DNA from: Valencia hispanica
Taxonomy: Eukaryota > Chordata > Actinopteri > Cyprinodontiformes > Valenciidae
Assembly (NCBI GenBank): GCA_963556495.2
Contig: OY747705.1
Span: forward strand, 25,028,501-25,092,500
DNA: 64,000 nt
Direction of reading: 5' to 3'
The notes under the pieces: generated by a model
The model's database searches: none
What the model was told of the DNA's origin: nothing
What the model saw: only the letters and a program-made list of their open reading frames with translations
Shown: piece after piece, positions 45,171 through 57,525 of the stretch
Numbering within the stretch: the stretch's first letter is position 1
How the letters are laid out: every line of letters starts with the position of its first letter
Program-made: the position numbers and the translations under genes

Positions 45171-47511
45171 ACTTTGGTTTCAGATTCAATAGAAAAAAAT
45201 TTAATCACTCTGCAAACTGCATTTCTGAATCAAACACCAGCACAGGTCTATAGTAACTATGCAGCTCTTCAGGAGCTTTTCATCTGGCTAAGTGGCAGGA
45301 AACATGGTCCCAACAAGATATCTTATACCTGAAACGATTGAAAGGATTATAAAACTCCATCAAGAACGTTAATCAACACACATGGTAGCGAACAACGTCT
45401 GATTTTTTCAGATCAGTAGTAAATTTGGATCAGTCCTAAATGAACTGGACAAGGTTGTAAAAGGGAAATGTAATAAAAACACAACATGCCAACAATGTGC
45501 TCTAAAAATAGAGATGTACAATTAAAGAAATTTCAGGTAAATAGGCAAAAATAGCTTTTTAGACTGACCTGTAAGAAAATAACTGAATGAAGAGTAGTTT
45601 GTGCACCAAAAAAGCAACATTTCAATCAATATCATCTCAAGGAAATCCCTCTTATGGATCTGCTTTACGTTTTTGTAACCACTGTAGTTATAAATGTTGA
45701 AAGACAATAATAATACATTGAATAATTTCTCTGAGACATGTTTCACATGAAACAACATTCAGCCAACATGATTACATTCAAACATTATTATATTAACCCT
45801 CCACAGTGCAAATATTAATCACATAAACACTTTTCATGCAACACACACACAAAAGTCAATAGTCAAAGTCATGTCTTTCCGTCAGTCTCACAAAAAAGAT
45901 TTTTAACTTTATCCCCGTAATACAGCCAATTGTTTTCTATAATCATACATTACACATTTAATTTTGATTATACTTTATTTGTGGCCACTTTTTACTAGGT
46001 TTGAATCTTCCAAATAAAATAAAAAAACCCTGTCCTGCTTTGCCCACTGTCAACGCCCTGTTACAGATTTAAAGGACAATAAGCCCCCCAATTTTAACTC
46101 TTTCAGGGCATTTCAAGACACCTATGACCTATGGCCTCCTTGAACTGTGTCGCCTTCTGGCTTACTCTTGCCAGGATACCTCTGTTGACATGGAGAATTC
46201 ACAAACCCCAGTTTTTACTGTATCATTTTTTTTCTCTGTATTTGTTTTACCTTTAAGCTTTAAACTCCTTTTTTTGGAAAGTTTTCATCATCAACTCTTG
46301 AGCCTGAAATCTTTTACTCTCAACCTCACAACGTAAGTATAAAAACAGCTGTAATGCTCAATTAAAAGCCAAATCACTGTCCAGGGCTCTTTAAGCTTAA
46401 CCACTAAATTTCAAATCCCAATTTAAACAGCTGCTTTGCACGCGTGCAAATCAGAAGACCTGGCATGCTGTATTTCAGATGTGAAGCAGACGTGATTAGA
46501 AAAATTACCAGGACCTTTCTTGATGGTGAGTGTCAACAAATGAGACTCCAGCCACACCTTGAGAGGAATTCAAAAGAAATGTTCTTTACCTTTTAATCAG
46601 CGGCCCTGCTTTTTCCTGTCGAGGTGAGGTCGTGGAATATCAGTCCCCGACTCTCTTTTCCCGTCAGCCGAGCATCCTCCACCAAAAATGTTGGTCGTTT
46701 CCACCATGCAAAAAAGGTCAGTAGTTAAATAAAACAGTCACGACACTTCAATCTGAAATATGCAGCCTTAGCCGGTCAGTTTATTGTTCATACATACCTT
46801 GGGACAATTTTCTGAGCGTACAGACAGATTATTGCATCTTTTAGCCTTCTCCCCAGAAACTCTGCATCCCCAGGGCCCTCTGCACCTTCCAGAACCTGCC
46901 TGCACTCTGGTTCTCGACTCAACGGACTCTCTTTTTAAGCTCCATTTCGCGCCCTTGTAACACGCAAGGTATTTGATGGGAGACAGAAGTTCTCCTAGCA
47001 ATGTCCCTTAACAACTTCCAGAATTCACTTTATCAACTAGATATTAAGCTTCAACCAGCCTTTCTGATTTCAGACCCTGATTACTGTAGACATAACATCA
47101 CATTTTATATTCCATCTTTCTTCATTACCTCATAGCATCACCACATGTACATCGCCTTCAACATTCCATCATATTACACATTACCTCATGTACTCTCATG
47201 AAAGAATAATGTGTGGGTACATGCCATATTCCCACCACACAATCACTTGGAAATCAAGAACTAATAAGAAAAGTCACAAAAGTCTTTTGGCTTGTACATG
47301 TCAAGCTGCATGGATTTGATAACTAACAGACTACCGGAGCAATGAATCAAAAGCCTTTTCAAACTGTATCTCTCAAAGAATACATACAAATATGTTGATA
47401 GACCACTTTAAAAGCTACACTAGTATTACAGAAACAAGTTTTAAACTCATTTACTATTAAAAACATCTTATTCACAAGATACACAATTGAAAATGATCAT
47501 TACAATAAGTA

Positions 47512-47514
<3 letters not shown>
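45171..47514. other. Unannotated DNA, 2.3 kb
   Basis: Mostly AT-rich without recognised elements. The part 46580-47000 is more GC-rich; on its minus strand a 78-codon frame (47001-46768) ends beside AATAAA-like sequence, which might be a solo LTR, but no second copy is in the window to test this. Confidence 0.4.

Positions 47515-47582
<68 letters not shown>
47515..47582. repeat. (TG)34 microsatellite with one interruption
   Basis: Sixty-eight bases of TG dinucleotides, broken once by TGCG at about 47553. Confidence 0.95.
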
Positions 47583-47587
<5 letters not shown>

Positions 47588-47985
47588 GTAAGTGTGAAAA
47601 AATAACAACAAAACATCAGTTGATTCTTAAAGACATCTTCTGACACCATATGGTCAGAGTGGTCTTCTGACAATATGGCTGCTCAGGCTATATCAAAGGA
47701 ATCAATTTGAAGATGGCCAATCTGGTCAATCATAAATTGAAAGCCACATGCTTTGTAGTGGTAAGCATTTTGAATCATGGAAGTAGAAGACCTTGTGAAG
47801 ACCTGGATAATTGAAACTCTTTTGATGTCTGTACCTGCTTTGTGAAGTTAAGTTAAGTGTGATTGATGTGCCAGGTTAGATGGGGAGATGTTGCTCATTC
47901 GCTCTAGAAGAAATCCAAAAGTGTGTATTAAAAACTTGGAAAGGTTTCTCCATCCATCTTTCGAAGTGGGTTAACCATAGGTACC
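47583..47985. other. Unannotated DNA
   Basis: Contains no clear motif. It may be the degenerate 5' part of the Tc1-like remnant that follows, since length and position would fit. Confidence 0.35.
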
Positions 47986-47989
47986 ATTG

Positions 47990-48125
47990 GTAGGTGGGTA
48001 ACGATGACATGATCTTTCAAGATGATCATGCATTACTTCACCAAGGAAAGAACATTTTTCATTCAAGCAAATTAAGTCAGTCACATGGCAAGCAAATAGT
48101 CCAGATTTTATCCACCCAATAATTT
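47990..48125 (+). pseudogene. Possible Tc1-like transposase scrap
   Basis: A short stretch reads IFQDDHALLHQGKN and then, one frame on, a WQANSPDF-like segment, which resembles the second catalytic aspartate block and the WPANSPDLNP block of Tc1-like transposases. Too short and too diverged to be certain. Confidence 0.4.
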
Positions 48126-48364
48126 TTTAATGCCGTCTCAATAGTTGCACGTTCATGCGGTGGACTAGTGTTTCTTCATTAGTCAGGGGGTGGATGTCCG
48201 ACTATTACAAGACAAACAACCAGGCATGCACACTCCTACTCTTAAGGGAAATGTAAACTAACCTAACATTCATGTATAGGAAAAATATGTAAACTCTAAA
48301 CGAACAGGTTTTGAATAAGAATGAAATATTAGGCCTTTTTTGGCAGCAGTACTAACATGCTGTA

Positions 48365-48640
48365 CAGCAGGGTCCCCTACCCCCGGGCCGCTGACTGGTA
48401 CAGTGCCGTGGGTCATGTGGTACCGGGCCACAGGCCACACAGAAAGAATAAATAACTTCCAGTATTTCTGTTTTATTTTGAAAAATGACCGGATATCCCC
48501 GTTACATGGCTTAGTCTTGACACGTATTGGCCACCTGATAGTTAACGCTAAAATTAATCCCACAAGCTAGCGAGATGGATAGAAAACAAATGTCTAGACC
48601 GTTTCTTTGGAAAGGGAAAAAGGCCCAAGGCTTTCACTGA
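48365..48640 (+). mobile_element. hAT transposon 5' end (Charlie-like)
   Basis: The segment begins CAGCAGGGTCCCCTACCCC, like the CAGGGGTCCCC terminus of many hAT elements, and continues with GGTACCGGGCCACAGGCCAC and AGAAAGAATAAATAACTT, sequence I know from a widespread vertebrate hAT family. At 48575 a short frame starts MDRKQ and ends at TGA 48638-48640; in family members this leads into a zinc-finger transposase. The rest of the element is missing. Confidence 0.65.
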
Positions 48641-50240
48641 TTCAGCATTGTGGTGAGTTAGATGTATCATGCACTTTGCATTTGTTTTTGTGGTAAATCT
48701 TGAATTATTGACAATTCCAAACATCCGGGCATTTCCAATATTACCCAGAATGCAACGCGCCTTGTCGGTGAAAACAACCGGCATTTTTGATAGCAATTTG
48801 CATACGAACCTCCGCAAATCATGCCTAAAACGTTGTGTGGTTGGTTACTCCAACCATTATTTGCTGGAGTAGAAATTATCTTTCTTTACTTTCTCCACGG
48901 ACCCTTAAGTGGTAAGAATCGAGTAGCTTTACCCATTGTCAATATAAATGGCATTAATTGACATTGCAACCCTTGCCGTTCTGTGTGCAGAAACTTCAAT
49001 ACAGTTCTGCTTAAAATAAATATCAGCTGTGCAACATTCCAGAGAAAAGTAACAAAAAGATCTGAACTGCGTCCATCATTTTGACAGTTTACAATTCACA
49101 TCCCTGAAAACTTGGTGCAGACGTGCAGACATTTTCTACTTTACACACAGAATTCAGGTAACTGAATCAATCAAAAAAACATTAGACTACTATGAGAGCA
49201 TCTGACTGATTATCATCTCAAACCTGTTCACTGTACTCAAAGCATCGCTATCTAAGAGCTCAACTGACAGCACCATGGAGAGTTACGGAGGCATTGGAGC
49301 GCGTAGCTGCGACGGACACACACCGATGGCGGTTTTAAATCAACCGGCGGGTTGGATCGGGATTTGATCTGGAGATAGCTGTGGGTACCAGGTCGTGTTC
49401 AAAAATCATCTAAACAGTGAACTTTATTGGCTACTTTTACTGCTATTATTTTGTATTTACAAATGCAAGAAATTCAGAAATTAGATATGAAAGAATTATT
49501 GGGGCAACAATATGCAAGTTTTCATAGTAATCGAAAGACATTAGTTATTTAAGCCTCTAAAACCACCCACCGCTCCTGCTGATGGTTTGTTTTCACCGAC
49601 ACTATCTGCCATTTTGATTTGTGATGTAACTATGACACTACGTCAATTAAAGATACGTTTAAATCTTACCATGGCGACCAGAGAGCATTAGGGGGCTGAG
49701 TGTATGTTACTCGTGTTATGTTGTCAATGTTTTCTCTCTATACTTTGTCTGAAAAATCATATCTTATAAATGAAAGCACTGAAATTTAAAGAGACCTATG
49801 TTTTACAAAGCAAGAATGTTTAGCAGTTTAATCAAATTGGTTTGTGTGAAATATGTATGTTTTTCTGACTGAACCTTTTCCAAGAACCATGATTCCATGC
49901 TTTTCTTTACCTCTCATTGACCCAGCTTAGGCAGATGGACATCCATTATGGATTTGGTTCTCCTGGATGTCTCTTCCTGTTGATGTGCTCCTCTCCACAG
50001 TCACCAACAACATGTGCATATACAGGGAAACTAAAGCCAAGTTTCAATGCAGTCATTTACCAGAGCAAAGCTGTTTTATCTTTCATTATATAATTCCCCA
50101 TTCTTGAACTCTACTGACTTGTAAAAATCAGTCTGAACTGGGCTGTATATGTTTGGCCGGAAGTGGTTATGTTTATATTTTTAGTCAAGCATATGATGAC
50201 CCCTGTTGTGAACTGATTCTCTATATAAAAAAGTTAACTT
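48641..50240. other. Unannotated DNA with a possible THAP-type protein start
   Basis: Around 48820-48905 the plus strand reads KRCVVGYSNHYLLE and then a FFTFSTDP-like segment, which faintly resembles the beginning of a THAP zinc finger (C-x2-4-C, then FPKDP). The word GTCGGTGAAAACAA occurs at 48768 and inverted near 49595, so the 0.8 kb between may be part of one DNA transposon. Nothing further is recognised. Confidence 0.3.
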
Positions 50241-50455
50241 ACTCAGTATGAGGGATTGCTGTGGTTGTTCTCTGCTTCAACGGGGCGCAACTGCCAGTCA
50301 ATGACTTGATGCAATCTGCTGGGATTCCTTAAATAGAAAACAAACTGAAACTTTAAACTGATTGGAATGTTTTTATTGAAATTACTTTCTTGTATAGTGC
50401 CTTGAGATGACATCGGTTGTGGATCGGAGCTACACAAATAAACTAAATGGAACTT
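50241..50455 (+). mobile_element. LINE 3' tail (same family as 6600-6972)
   Basis: Shares CTCAGTATGAGGGATTGCTG, TGGGATTCCTTA-ATAGAAAAC and GTGCCTTGAGATGAC with the tail at 6600-6972 and ends CAAATAAACTAAATGG. No coding part is attached. Confidence 0.75.
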
Positions 50456-50494
50456 ATGCTCTATTTTATATACATACATCTATATTTATATACA

Positions 50495-50543
50495 TCTCTC
50501 TCTCTCTCTCGTTATACATATATATATATATATCTATATATAT
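50495..50543. repeat. (TC)8 and (TA)n microsatellites
   Basis: A CT run (about 50495-50510) followed by an interrupted TA run (about 50513-50543). Confidence 0.9.
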
Positions 50544-50654
50544 GCAACTTCAGAGTTCGATGAAGATATATGTTTGCACTAAAATGCTGTATAGGTAATA
50601 TGCAGTCTCGTGCAATAGGCTCCCGTTGGTAGTTAACTTACACTGTACATCCGG

Positions 50655-51545
50655 CCAAGACATCTCACATTATATTAAAGCTTGGTTGGTGCAGCATCAT
50701 GCTGTAGGGATGCTTTTCTTCAGCAAGGACAAGGTAGCTGGTTGAAGTTGAGGGGAAAATCAATAAAGTTACAGTACTGGAGATAGACCTGTTAAGAGGA
50801 TGCAAAAGAATTGAGGCTGGTTCAGAGGTTCACCTTCCAGCAGGACACCTACCCTAAGCGTACAGCCATAGGTGCAATTGAATAGTTTAGATTAAAACAT
50901 ATTCATGTTTGAATGACTAAGTCAATGCCTAGACCTAAGTGCGAATCACTAGCAAGACCTGGAAATTGTTATTCACATACATTCTTTATTCAGTCTGATT
51001 GAGTGTGGGCTATTTTGAAAATGAGAAGTTCTCAATAAGTTTGCAAAATGTTATTAAATTAAATGAAAGTCGATTGCTGAACACAAATGCAGGGCGCTCT
51101 TTTCCGATGGGTAATTTTCTTTCCACTTCACATTTGGACCCTATACTATTCATATTCCAGGCACAGTTTGTGGAAAAATAGTTTTCATCTGCCAGAAATA
51201 AATCTCTGAAGCTGGCATCCAATAAAAGATAGCAAAGCAATTTAAAGTTAAAAAAATGTATACAATGTTTTATTTTACTTATTACTTGCTAATTTAATCG
51301 CAGCAAATTGTGGCTCAACAAAGTATTGCCCTGGGGAACTGAAAAGAAATGCACACCACTGTTTACAGGTTTTTATTTGTAAAAAACATATTGTCAATCT
51401 TATATCATTTTAATTCTACTTCAAAATTATGCACCACTTTATTTTTTCCTATCACATGATATTTTTATAAAATACATTTAAGTTCATGAGTGTATGGTGA
51501 CAAAGTGTGAAAAAGTTCAGGAGTAATAATACTTTCACAAGCCAC
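50655..51545 (+). pseudogene. Tc1-like element remnant, catalytic part and 3' end
   Basis: The plus strand shows degraded transposase blocks: VGAASCC (from GGSIMLWGC), FTFQQDTYPKRTA near 50830 (second catalytic aspartate) and a KHIHV-type segment near 50900. After non-coding sequence it ends with GTGTGAAAAAGTTCAGGAGT and TACTTTCACAAGCCACT at 51508-51545, which match the 3' terminal repeat of the Tc1-like element at 53651-55054. The 5' half is gone and stops are frequent. Confidence 0.7.
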
Positions 51546-52150
51546 TCTAAGTTTTTTCATAATATAATCTGTAAAGTTTTCCTAATTCTCTTGGATTGTT
51601 GTCATGAGAAAAAGTACATGTTAGAGTCAGGAAGCAGTTTGGTTTCCTCAGGCAGAAACAAGCTACCATGCAGAGACAATGGGAGTGCTACCTGTGCCCA
51701 AAAAACTGTGGATAGAAGTCTTCCAGTAACAAGAGGAAAGACAATAAATCTTCTTCTAGGAAATCATGTTTAAGAGCAGTGCCCAAGGCAGAAAGTTATT
51801 TGCAGTCTTTGCTTAATGCCTTTAAAAAAAACTTTTTATTCTGCGTATACATGTTTGTTTAGATTCTAACCTTTCCCAACCTGTCCATATCACAGAATAT
51901 CAGGCAATTAAACATTTGTTTCTTGTCAAGCATAATGCTGGGATTTAATGTACAACACCCTCCACATGGATTGGCTCCCTGGTAAAGATGTGTACAATCA
52001 TTTGAAACAAAATTAGATCTCATTGTTGCAGCACAATCTCAGAGTAAAGTTCTACAGGTCAAACTTTTAAATTGAGGGGATGACTGTTGGTTTGAACAAG
52101 GGTAGGCAAATAGCTCTCTCCAGGAATGTTGTCTTGTCATTGGTCTCTAA
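51546..52150. other. Unannotated DNA
   Basis: No recognised feature between the Tc1 remnant and the MITE. Confidence 0.4.
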
Positions 52151-52719
52151 GGGGCTGTTTACGTGACGTTGCCGTTTTTGTTTGAATACGTGGGTGAAAA
52201 CGCACTGTGTTTACACGACAGGGCGCGATGGAAAACGATGTAGTACATATGCCGGCCTTTAGATGGCAGTGTGCCCCGTGTATGCAGTGTTCCAAGATTC
52301 CCCCTCACAACCCGGAAAAGAAACATTTCATGATAACTAACAATGGCGGTCTCTGCGTGTAGAACTGTGGTTGTAGAAGCCTTACAGAGACCAAATCAGA
52401 TCAGAAGCTGCATCAGCAGTAACAGCATACCTGGATCCCCCATTATTGTTGTTTTTCTGTAGAAAGGCGGAGTGCGCAAGTCCAACATGGCCGTAGGCGG
52501 CTGGCAGTGACGTCATCGTTTTCAAAAGTCTCCGGCTTGCGTTTACATGACAACGAACCACCCAGCGTTTTCAGAACTCTCCACTCTGGAAGCTGTTTTC
52601 GAAAAGCTGCGTTTTCGCCTCACCCCCCCCCTCATATTCCCGTTGTCGTGTAAAGGAGAGGCCGAATCGCAGAGAAAAACCTTCGTTTTCCTGAAAAACT
52701 TTGTTGTGTAAACAGCCCC
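52151..52719. mobile_element. 569-bp MITE, hAT-like style
   Basis: The termini are inverted repeats GGGGCTGTTTAC / GTAAACAGCCCC, extended imperfectly into ACGTGACG and GTTGTGTAAAC. The interior is GC-richer than the flanks and contains several inverted GTTTTCG/CGAAAAC words. An exact 8-bp target duplication is not visible; CTAA and TAAG border the ends. Confidence 0.7.
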
Positions 52720-53145
52720 TAAGCGATGTCATATTTATACTCCAGGGAAACGGAAAACAGTTTATTATAATTTAAAGGTTACTAAAAACTCTGGTCAGTT
52801 TTTTTGAAGTAAAGTAAGTCTATAAAATAAATGCTTTGGTTATTTTTTTGTTTTGCAACCATTGCTGGATGGCCCTCCAATCACTGAGAAGAAACGGACA
52901 GAATTTTGTTTTTGCTCGCTCTCTCTCTGAAAAGAAATGTTTCATTTTTAGTGCATTTTCTGTTTCCTATGTGTAACGACTTGCAAACAGATAAAAGCTA
53001 TTATTAGATTAAAATTGAATCTATGATCTATAGTTTTGAACTGAATCTATAATACAATTAGTTTTACATTGTTTTTGGTTAGCAACACTTTTATGAACCT
53101 TTAAACTACAGACTTTGGGTTACAAGATGACTTAAACAAATGGAA
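52720..53145. other. Unannotated AT-rich DNA
   Basis: Nothing recognised. Confidence 0.4.
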
Positions 53146-53505
53146 ACATCCATCCATCCATTATCTGTACCCGCCCATCCTATATAGGGTTGCGGGGGGG
53201 CTGGTGCCTATCTCCAGCAGTCACAGGGCGAGAGGCAGGGTACACCCTGGACAGGTTGCCAGTCCATCGCAGGGCAACAAAGAGACACACAGGACAAACA
53301 ACCATGCACACACACACTCACTCATACCCAAGGGCAATTTAGAGAGACCAATTCACCTTACAGTCATGTTTTTGGACTGTGGGAGGAAGCCAGAGTACCT
53401 GGAGAGAACCCTCGCATGCACAGGGAGACCATGCAAACTCCATGCAGAAAGACCCCAGGCTGGGATTTGAACCCAGGGCTTCTTTCTCCAAGGTAACAGT
53501 GCAAA
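53146..53505 (-). repeat. Dispersed fish repeat, LINE-tail or SINE-like
   Basis: Starts with the CATCCATCCATCCA tail and contains CAGGGTACACCCTGGACAGG, TTTTTGGACTGTGGGAGGAA and AGACCCCAGGCTGGGATTTG, blocks I recognise from a very common teleost repeat with a GGAT-type 3' tail on the minus strand. The class (LINE 3' region or SINE) is uncertain. A truncated copy is at 56841-56898. Confidence 0.65.
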
Positions 53506-53650
53506 TTCTAAGTTATGATTTAGTTTAATTAATTGCCAAATAATTACTATGGCTTTTAATTCAAATTCAATTTCATGGCTCCATGCTTCAACTCGTGCAA
53601 TTCTAAAAACTACTTTAATGTTATCTGCTTTTTGTTGCTTCCCTGGATGT

Positions 53651-55054
53651 AAAAGTGGGGTGTGCGTAATTATTCAGCCCCCTTTGGTCTGAGTGCAGTC
53701 AGTTGCCGATAGACATTGCCTGATGAGTGCTAATGACTAAATAGAGTGGACCTGTGTGTAATCTAATGTCAGTACAGCTGCCCTGTGACGGCCTCAGAGG
53801 TTGTCTAAGAAAATGTTGGGAGCAACAACACCATGAAGTCCAAAGAACACACCAGACAGGTCAGAGATTAAGTTATTGAGAAATTTAAAGCAGGCTTAGG
53901 CTACAAAAAGATTTCCCAAGCCTTGAACATCCCACGGAGCGCTGTTCAAGCGATCATTCAGAAATGGAAGGAGTATGGCACAACTGTAAACCTACCAAGA
54001 CAAGGCCGTCCACCTAAACTCACAGGCCGAACAAGGAGAGCGCTGATCAGAAATGCAGCCAAGAGGCCCATGGTGACTCTGGATGAGCTGCAGAGATCTA
54101 CAGCTCAGGTGGGGGAATCTGTCCATAGGACAACTATTAGTGGTGGACTGCACAAAGTTGGCCTTTATGGAAGAGTGGCAAGAAGAAAGTCATTGTTAAG
54201 GAAAACCATCAGAAGTCCCGTTTGCAGTTTGCCACAAGCCATGTGGGGGACACAGCAAACATGTGGAAGAAGGTGCTCTGGTCTGATGAGACCAAAATGG
54301 AACTTTTTGGCCAAAATGCAAAACGCTATGTGTGGCGGAAAACTAACACTGCACATCACTCTGAACACACCATCCCCACTGTCAAATATGGTGGTGGCAG
54401 CATCATGCTCTGGGGGTGCTTCTCTTCAGCAGGGACAGGGAAGCTGGTCGGAGTTGATGGGAAGATGGATGGAGCCAAATACAGGGCAATCTTGGAAGAA
54501 AACCTCTTGGAGTCTGCAAAAGACTTGAGACTGGGGCGGAGGTTCACCTTCCAGCAGGACAACGACCCTAAACATAAAGCCATGGCAACAATGGAATGGT
54601 TTAAAACAAAACATATCCATGTGTTAAAATGGCCCAGTCAAAGTCCAGATCTAAATCCAATCGAGAATCTGTGGCAAGATCTGAAAGCTGCTGTTCACAA
54701 ACGCTGTCGATCTAATCTGACTGAGCTGGAGCTGTTTTGGAAAGATGAATGGGCAAGAATTTCAGTCTCTAGATGTGCAAAGCTGGTAGAAACATACCCT
54801 AAAAGACTGGCAGCTGTGGTTCTGCAAAGTATTGACTCAGGGGGCTGAATAATTACGCACACCCCACTTTTCAGTTATTTATTTGCCAGAAATGTTTGGA
54901 ATCATGTATGATTTTTGTTCCACTTCTCACGTGTACACCACTTTGTATTGGTCTTTCACATGGAATTCCAATAAAATTGATTCATGTTTATGGCTGTAAT
55001 GTGACAAAATGTGGAAAAGTTCAAGGGGGCCGAATACTTTTGCAAGCCACTGTA
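53651..55054 (+). mobile_element. Tc1-like DNA transposon lacking its left terminus
   Basis: The right end is complete: CGAATACTTTTGCAAGCCAC and on to TGTA near 55054. The subterminal word AAGTGGGGTGTGCGTAATTA (53655-53674) is inverted at about 54849-54870, but the outer 150-200 bp expected to its left are absent, so the left terminal repeat was lost. It contains a nearly complete transposase gene. It is the best preserved DNA transposon in the window. Confidence 0.88.
53833..54848 (+). pseudogene. Tc1-like transposase (DD34E), one stop and one frameshift
   Basis: ATG at 53833 begins MKSKEHTRQVRD; the next codon is TAA at 53869, where the family has a lysine codon AAA. From 53872 the frame is open: helix-turn-helix with YKKISQALNIPRSAVQAIIQ, basic linker GRPPKLTGRTRR and the second DNA-binding part TISGGLHKVGLYGR. 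A frameshift near 54210 moves the catalytic domain into the frame ending at 54848: first aspartate in LWSDETKMELFG, second in FQQDNDPKHK, glutamate in LNPIENLW, 34 residues apart. All catalytic residues remain; two lesions inactivate it. Confidence 0.92.
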
Positions 55055-56840
55055 TGTGATGAGGTTAATTGTGCACTTAACTCATAAATAAAGCAACTCT
55101 ATATATGAAATAACGTATCTACTGAAGTATCTAAGCTTCTCTTCATGGATTATTTGTAGACAATTTGGCAGCACTGCTCTGTGTTTGTGTGTGATATATG
55201 AGAAAGCTTGAAACAAGATTTATTTTCTGCATTAGCATGTGAACGCTTTCTTGGATACGTGCTGCATTTACAAACTTGTTCAATTAATGGGGAGCAAATA
55301 GCTGAAACAATAAGAATTCCTTTTGCGCTGAAACGAAGGGGCCCCACACTTCAGCACCAAACGTTGACAGTGCATGAAGGCAAGGGTTGTTCTCCTGGCT
55401 ACTGCCAAACTCCGAATCATCCATTAGATGGCCCAATAGAGGGACATGATTCATGACTTCAGAGAACTATTGTGACTCCACTATAGAGTCACAATATTGT
55501 ACACTATTACTTCCAAGGCATTGCATTGCACTTAGTGAGGTAAGGCTTGAATGCAGCTTTTTAGCAATAAAAACACATTGTGTGTGAAGCTCTCAACACA
55601 CTATTCTTGAGCTAATTGAAAGGTCACATGGAATTTGTAGATCCATAGCTACAGATCTTTGTGCACTATATGCCTAATCATCAATCTCTGAACCCTCTGG
55701 GATTTTATGGGGCCTACCTCCTTGTGGATGAATTGCAATCATTTGCAATCATTTCCAATGGATTCAATTTTGCTGTAATACAGCTAACAGTTGACTGTGA
55801 AACATTTTTGTCTTGAAGAAATTACAGAACTGGACTTTTTGCACAGTTAGCTTCCTGTTATGGTACCACACAGACTCTTTGCAGAAGTGATTGCAACACC
55901 TAAAGGCAAGGATTTTGATGGTTGATCGAATGTTTATGGCAATGCGATGCAGATGTAATATCCAAAGGGCTATGGTGTAGATTGGTGTAGTGTGTGGCTG
56001 TGTGCATGTCTTTACTTCCTCTGATTGAATGGTGTGATCAGCAAGAGTGTCCTCACACCTGGAGCTAGTCAAGGCTAATCAGAAGGAGCTTAAAGAAGAG
56101 CAGATCCCTGATGCTGATGCCAGATTGTTTTGCTCATGTGGCAAAATCAGGCCTACTGCAATGTCTCAGCTCCTGTGTTTCTTGACATTCCTGTGCTTAC
56201 CTCTTTGTTGTCTTCCCTTCATCAAACCAGCTTCCCAGTTCACATAATGTACCTGAATTACAGGACTCACCTGCCTGCCCACCCTCTAATGTTCTACCCC
56301 CTCACATCTCTTCCTGGACAAAAATAAGAAAATAATTACCCAGAAGCACGACTCACCGCCATCTGCTGATCTCAGCCACTGTGGGTAAATTTCCAACTTA
56401 TCTCAAATATACTCCACTCTATATAATCCAAACATATCTCTCCGTCTCTGTGCCATCCTGAATTTCTCCTGTGAATCTGGAAGAACCATTCAATAATTTG
56501 AATCAATAAACTTTTCAAATTTGTCTTTGGTGTCTGTAATTGTTGCCTGCACGAAGGTCGCAAACCTAACCAATATGACAGTAGGTTGTTTCCATAGCTA
56601 CAGAGAGCAATAGGACAACAAATGAATCTGTCCTTTCTACTCATTGTTGCTCTGCCACTAACAACACGGGTAGATATGATGACAAGTGGAGAGAAAGACA
56701 TCCATTTCCTGCGGAGGAAAAAGGGTTGGTTCTGCAATGTTGGGTGCTGTGTCTGAAAATAGAAAAAAAAGACATTTAAAAAAATCAATTAGTAGAACAT
56801 TAGTAAAATTGTAAAGTTTTCATGGGAAACCTTATTTGTT
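55055..56840. other. Unannotated DNA, 1.8 kb
   Basis: No mobile-element or gene motif recognised. A short perfect hairpin (11-bp stem, 7-nt loop) lies at 55468-55496. Frames of 100-138 codons on the minus strand (55764-56072, 56372-56788) have no known motif. Confidence 0.4.
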
Positions 56841-56898
56841 AACATCCATCCATCCATTATCTGTACCCGTCCATCCTATGCAGGGTTGAGGGGCTGGT
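56841..56898 (-). repeat. Truncated copy of the 53146 repeat
   Basis: AACATCCATCCATCCATTAT and CTGTACCCGTCCATCCTATG match the first 60 bases of the repeat at 53146; similarity then ends. Confidence 0.7.
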
Positions 56899-57008
56899 TA
56901 TTTGTTGACAATCAGAAAGAAATTGCTTTCAATCAGATCTAGTTATATCAGCACCTCACTCAAAAAAGAACTGGATATTTTTAACTCAAGTGACTTATTT
57001 GTGTCAAT

Positions 57009-57525
57009 ATGGAACTTTTCATCGGAATAGACAAAAACGACATGTATGGTGCCCCGTGGCTCCATCCTAGGCCCCTCCTATTTAATATTTACATGCTCCC
57101 ACTAGCCCAGAGTATATCAACCAATAAGATTAGTTACCATAACTATCCAGATTCTCAGCTTTATATTACAACGTCACCAGCTGACTTTGAACCCATCCAA
57201 ACTCTAAGCAACTACATTAAGCAAGTAAATAGATGGATGTGCCATAATTTTCTCCAGCTGAATAGAAACAAAACTGAAGTAATTATTTTTGGACCTACAG
57301 AGGAAAGATCAAGAGTCAGTCAGCACACAGCTTCAGTCAATACAGCTAATGTATAGGTGTAGTAATAGACTCAGACTTGAACCTCCAGGGTCACATAAAG
57401 GCTATATAACAAGGTTAGTCTTCTATCATCTGAAGAAGATTTCTAGGATTAAAGGACTCATCCATGTGTTTATCTTTAGGCGGATTAATTATTGCATAAC
57501 AGGGACAGGGCTCCTAGGATCAGAG
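57009..57525 (+). pseudogene. L2/Rex-group LINE fragment, polymerase to C-terminal region
   Basis: Frame 57009-57356 contains the end of the polymerase: [12 protein letters not shown], the active site region degraded to [12 protein letters not shown] where the family has YADDTQLY, then [21 protein letters not shown] stop follows and the next part (57358-57525) continues LNLQ and YHLKKISRIKGL with a deletion before INYC. The loss of both active-site aspartates shows long decay. The later part of the same kind of LINE is at 58436-58830. Confidence 0.8.

Noticed and set aside
46768..47001. Solo LTR of an endogenous retrovirus
   Set aside because: The composition and a nearby AATAAA-like word are suggestive, but no second LTR, target duplication or known LTR sequence could be shown.
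54165..54620. Minus-strand frames within the Tc1-like transposase
   Set aside because: Antisense of the conserved transposase; no independent evidence.
55468..55496. Hairpin as a regulatory RNA or terminator
   Set aside because: An 11-bp stem with a 7-nt loop occurs by chance in 64 kb; no neighbouring gene or U-tract gives it a role.
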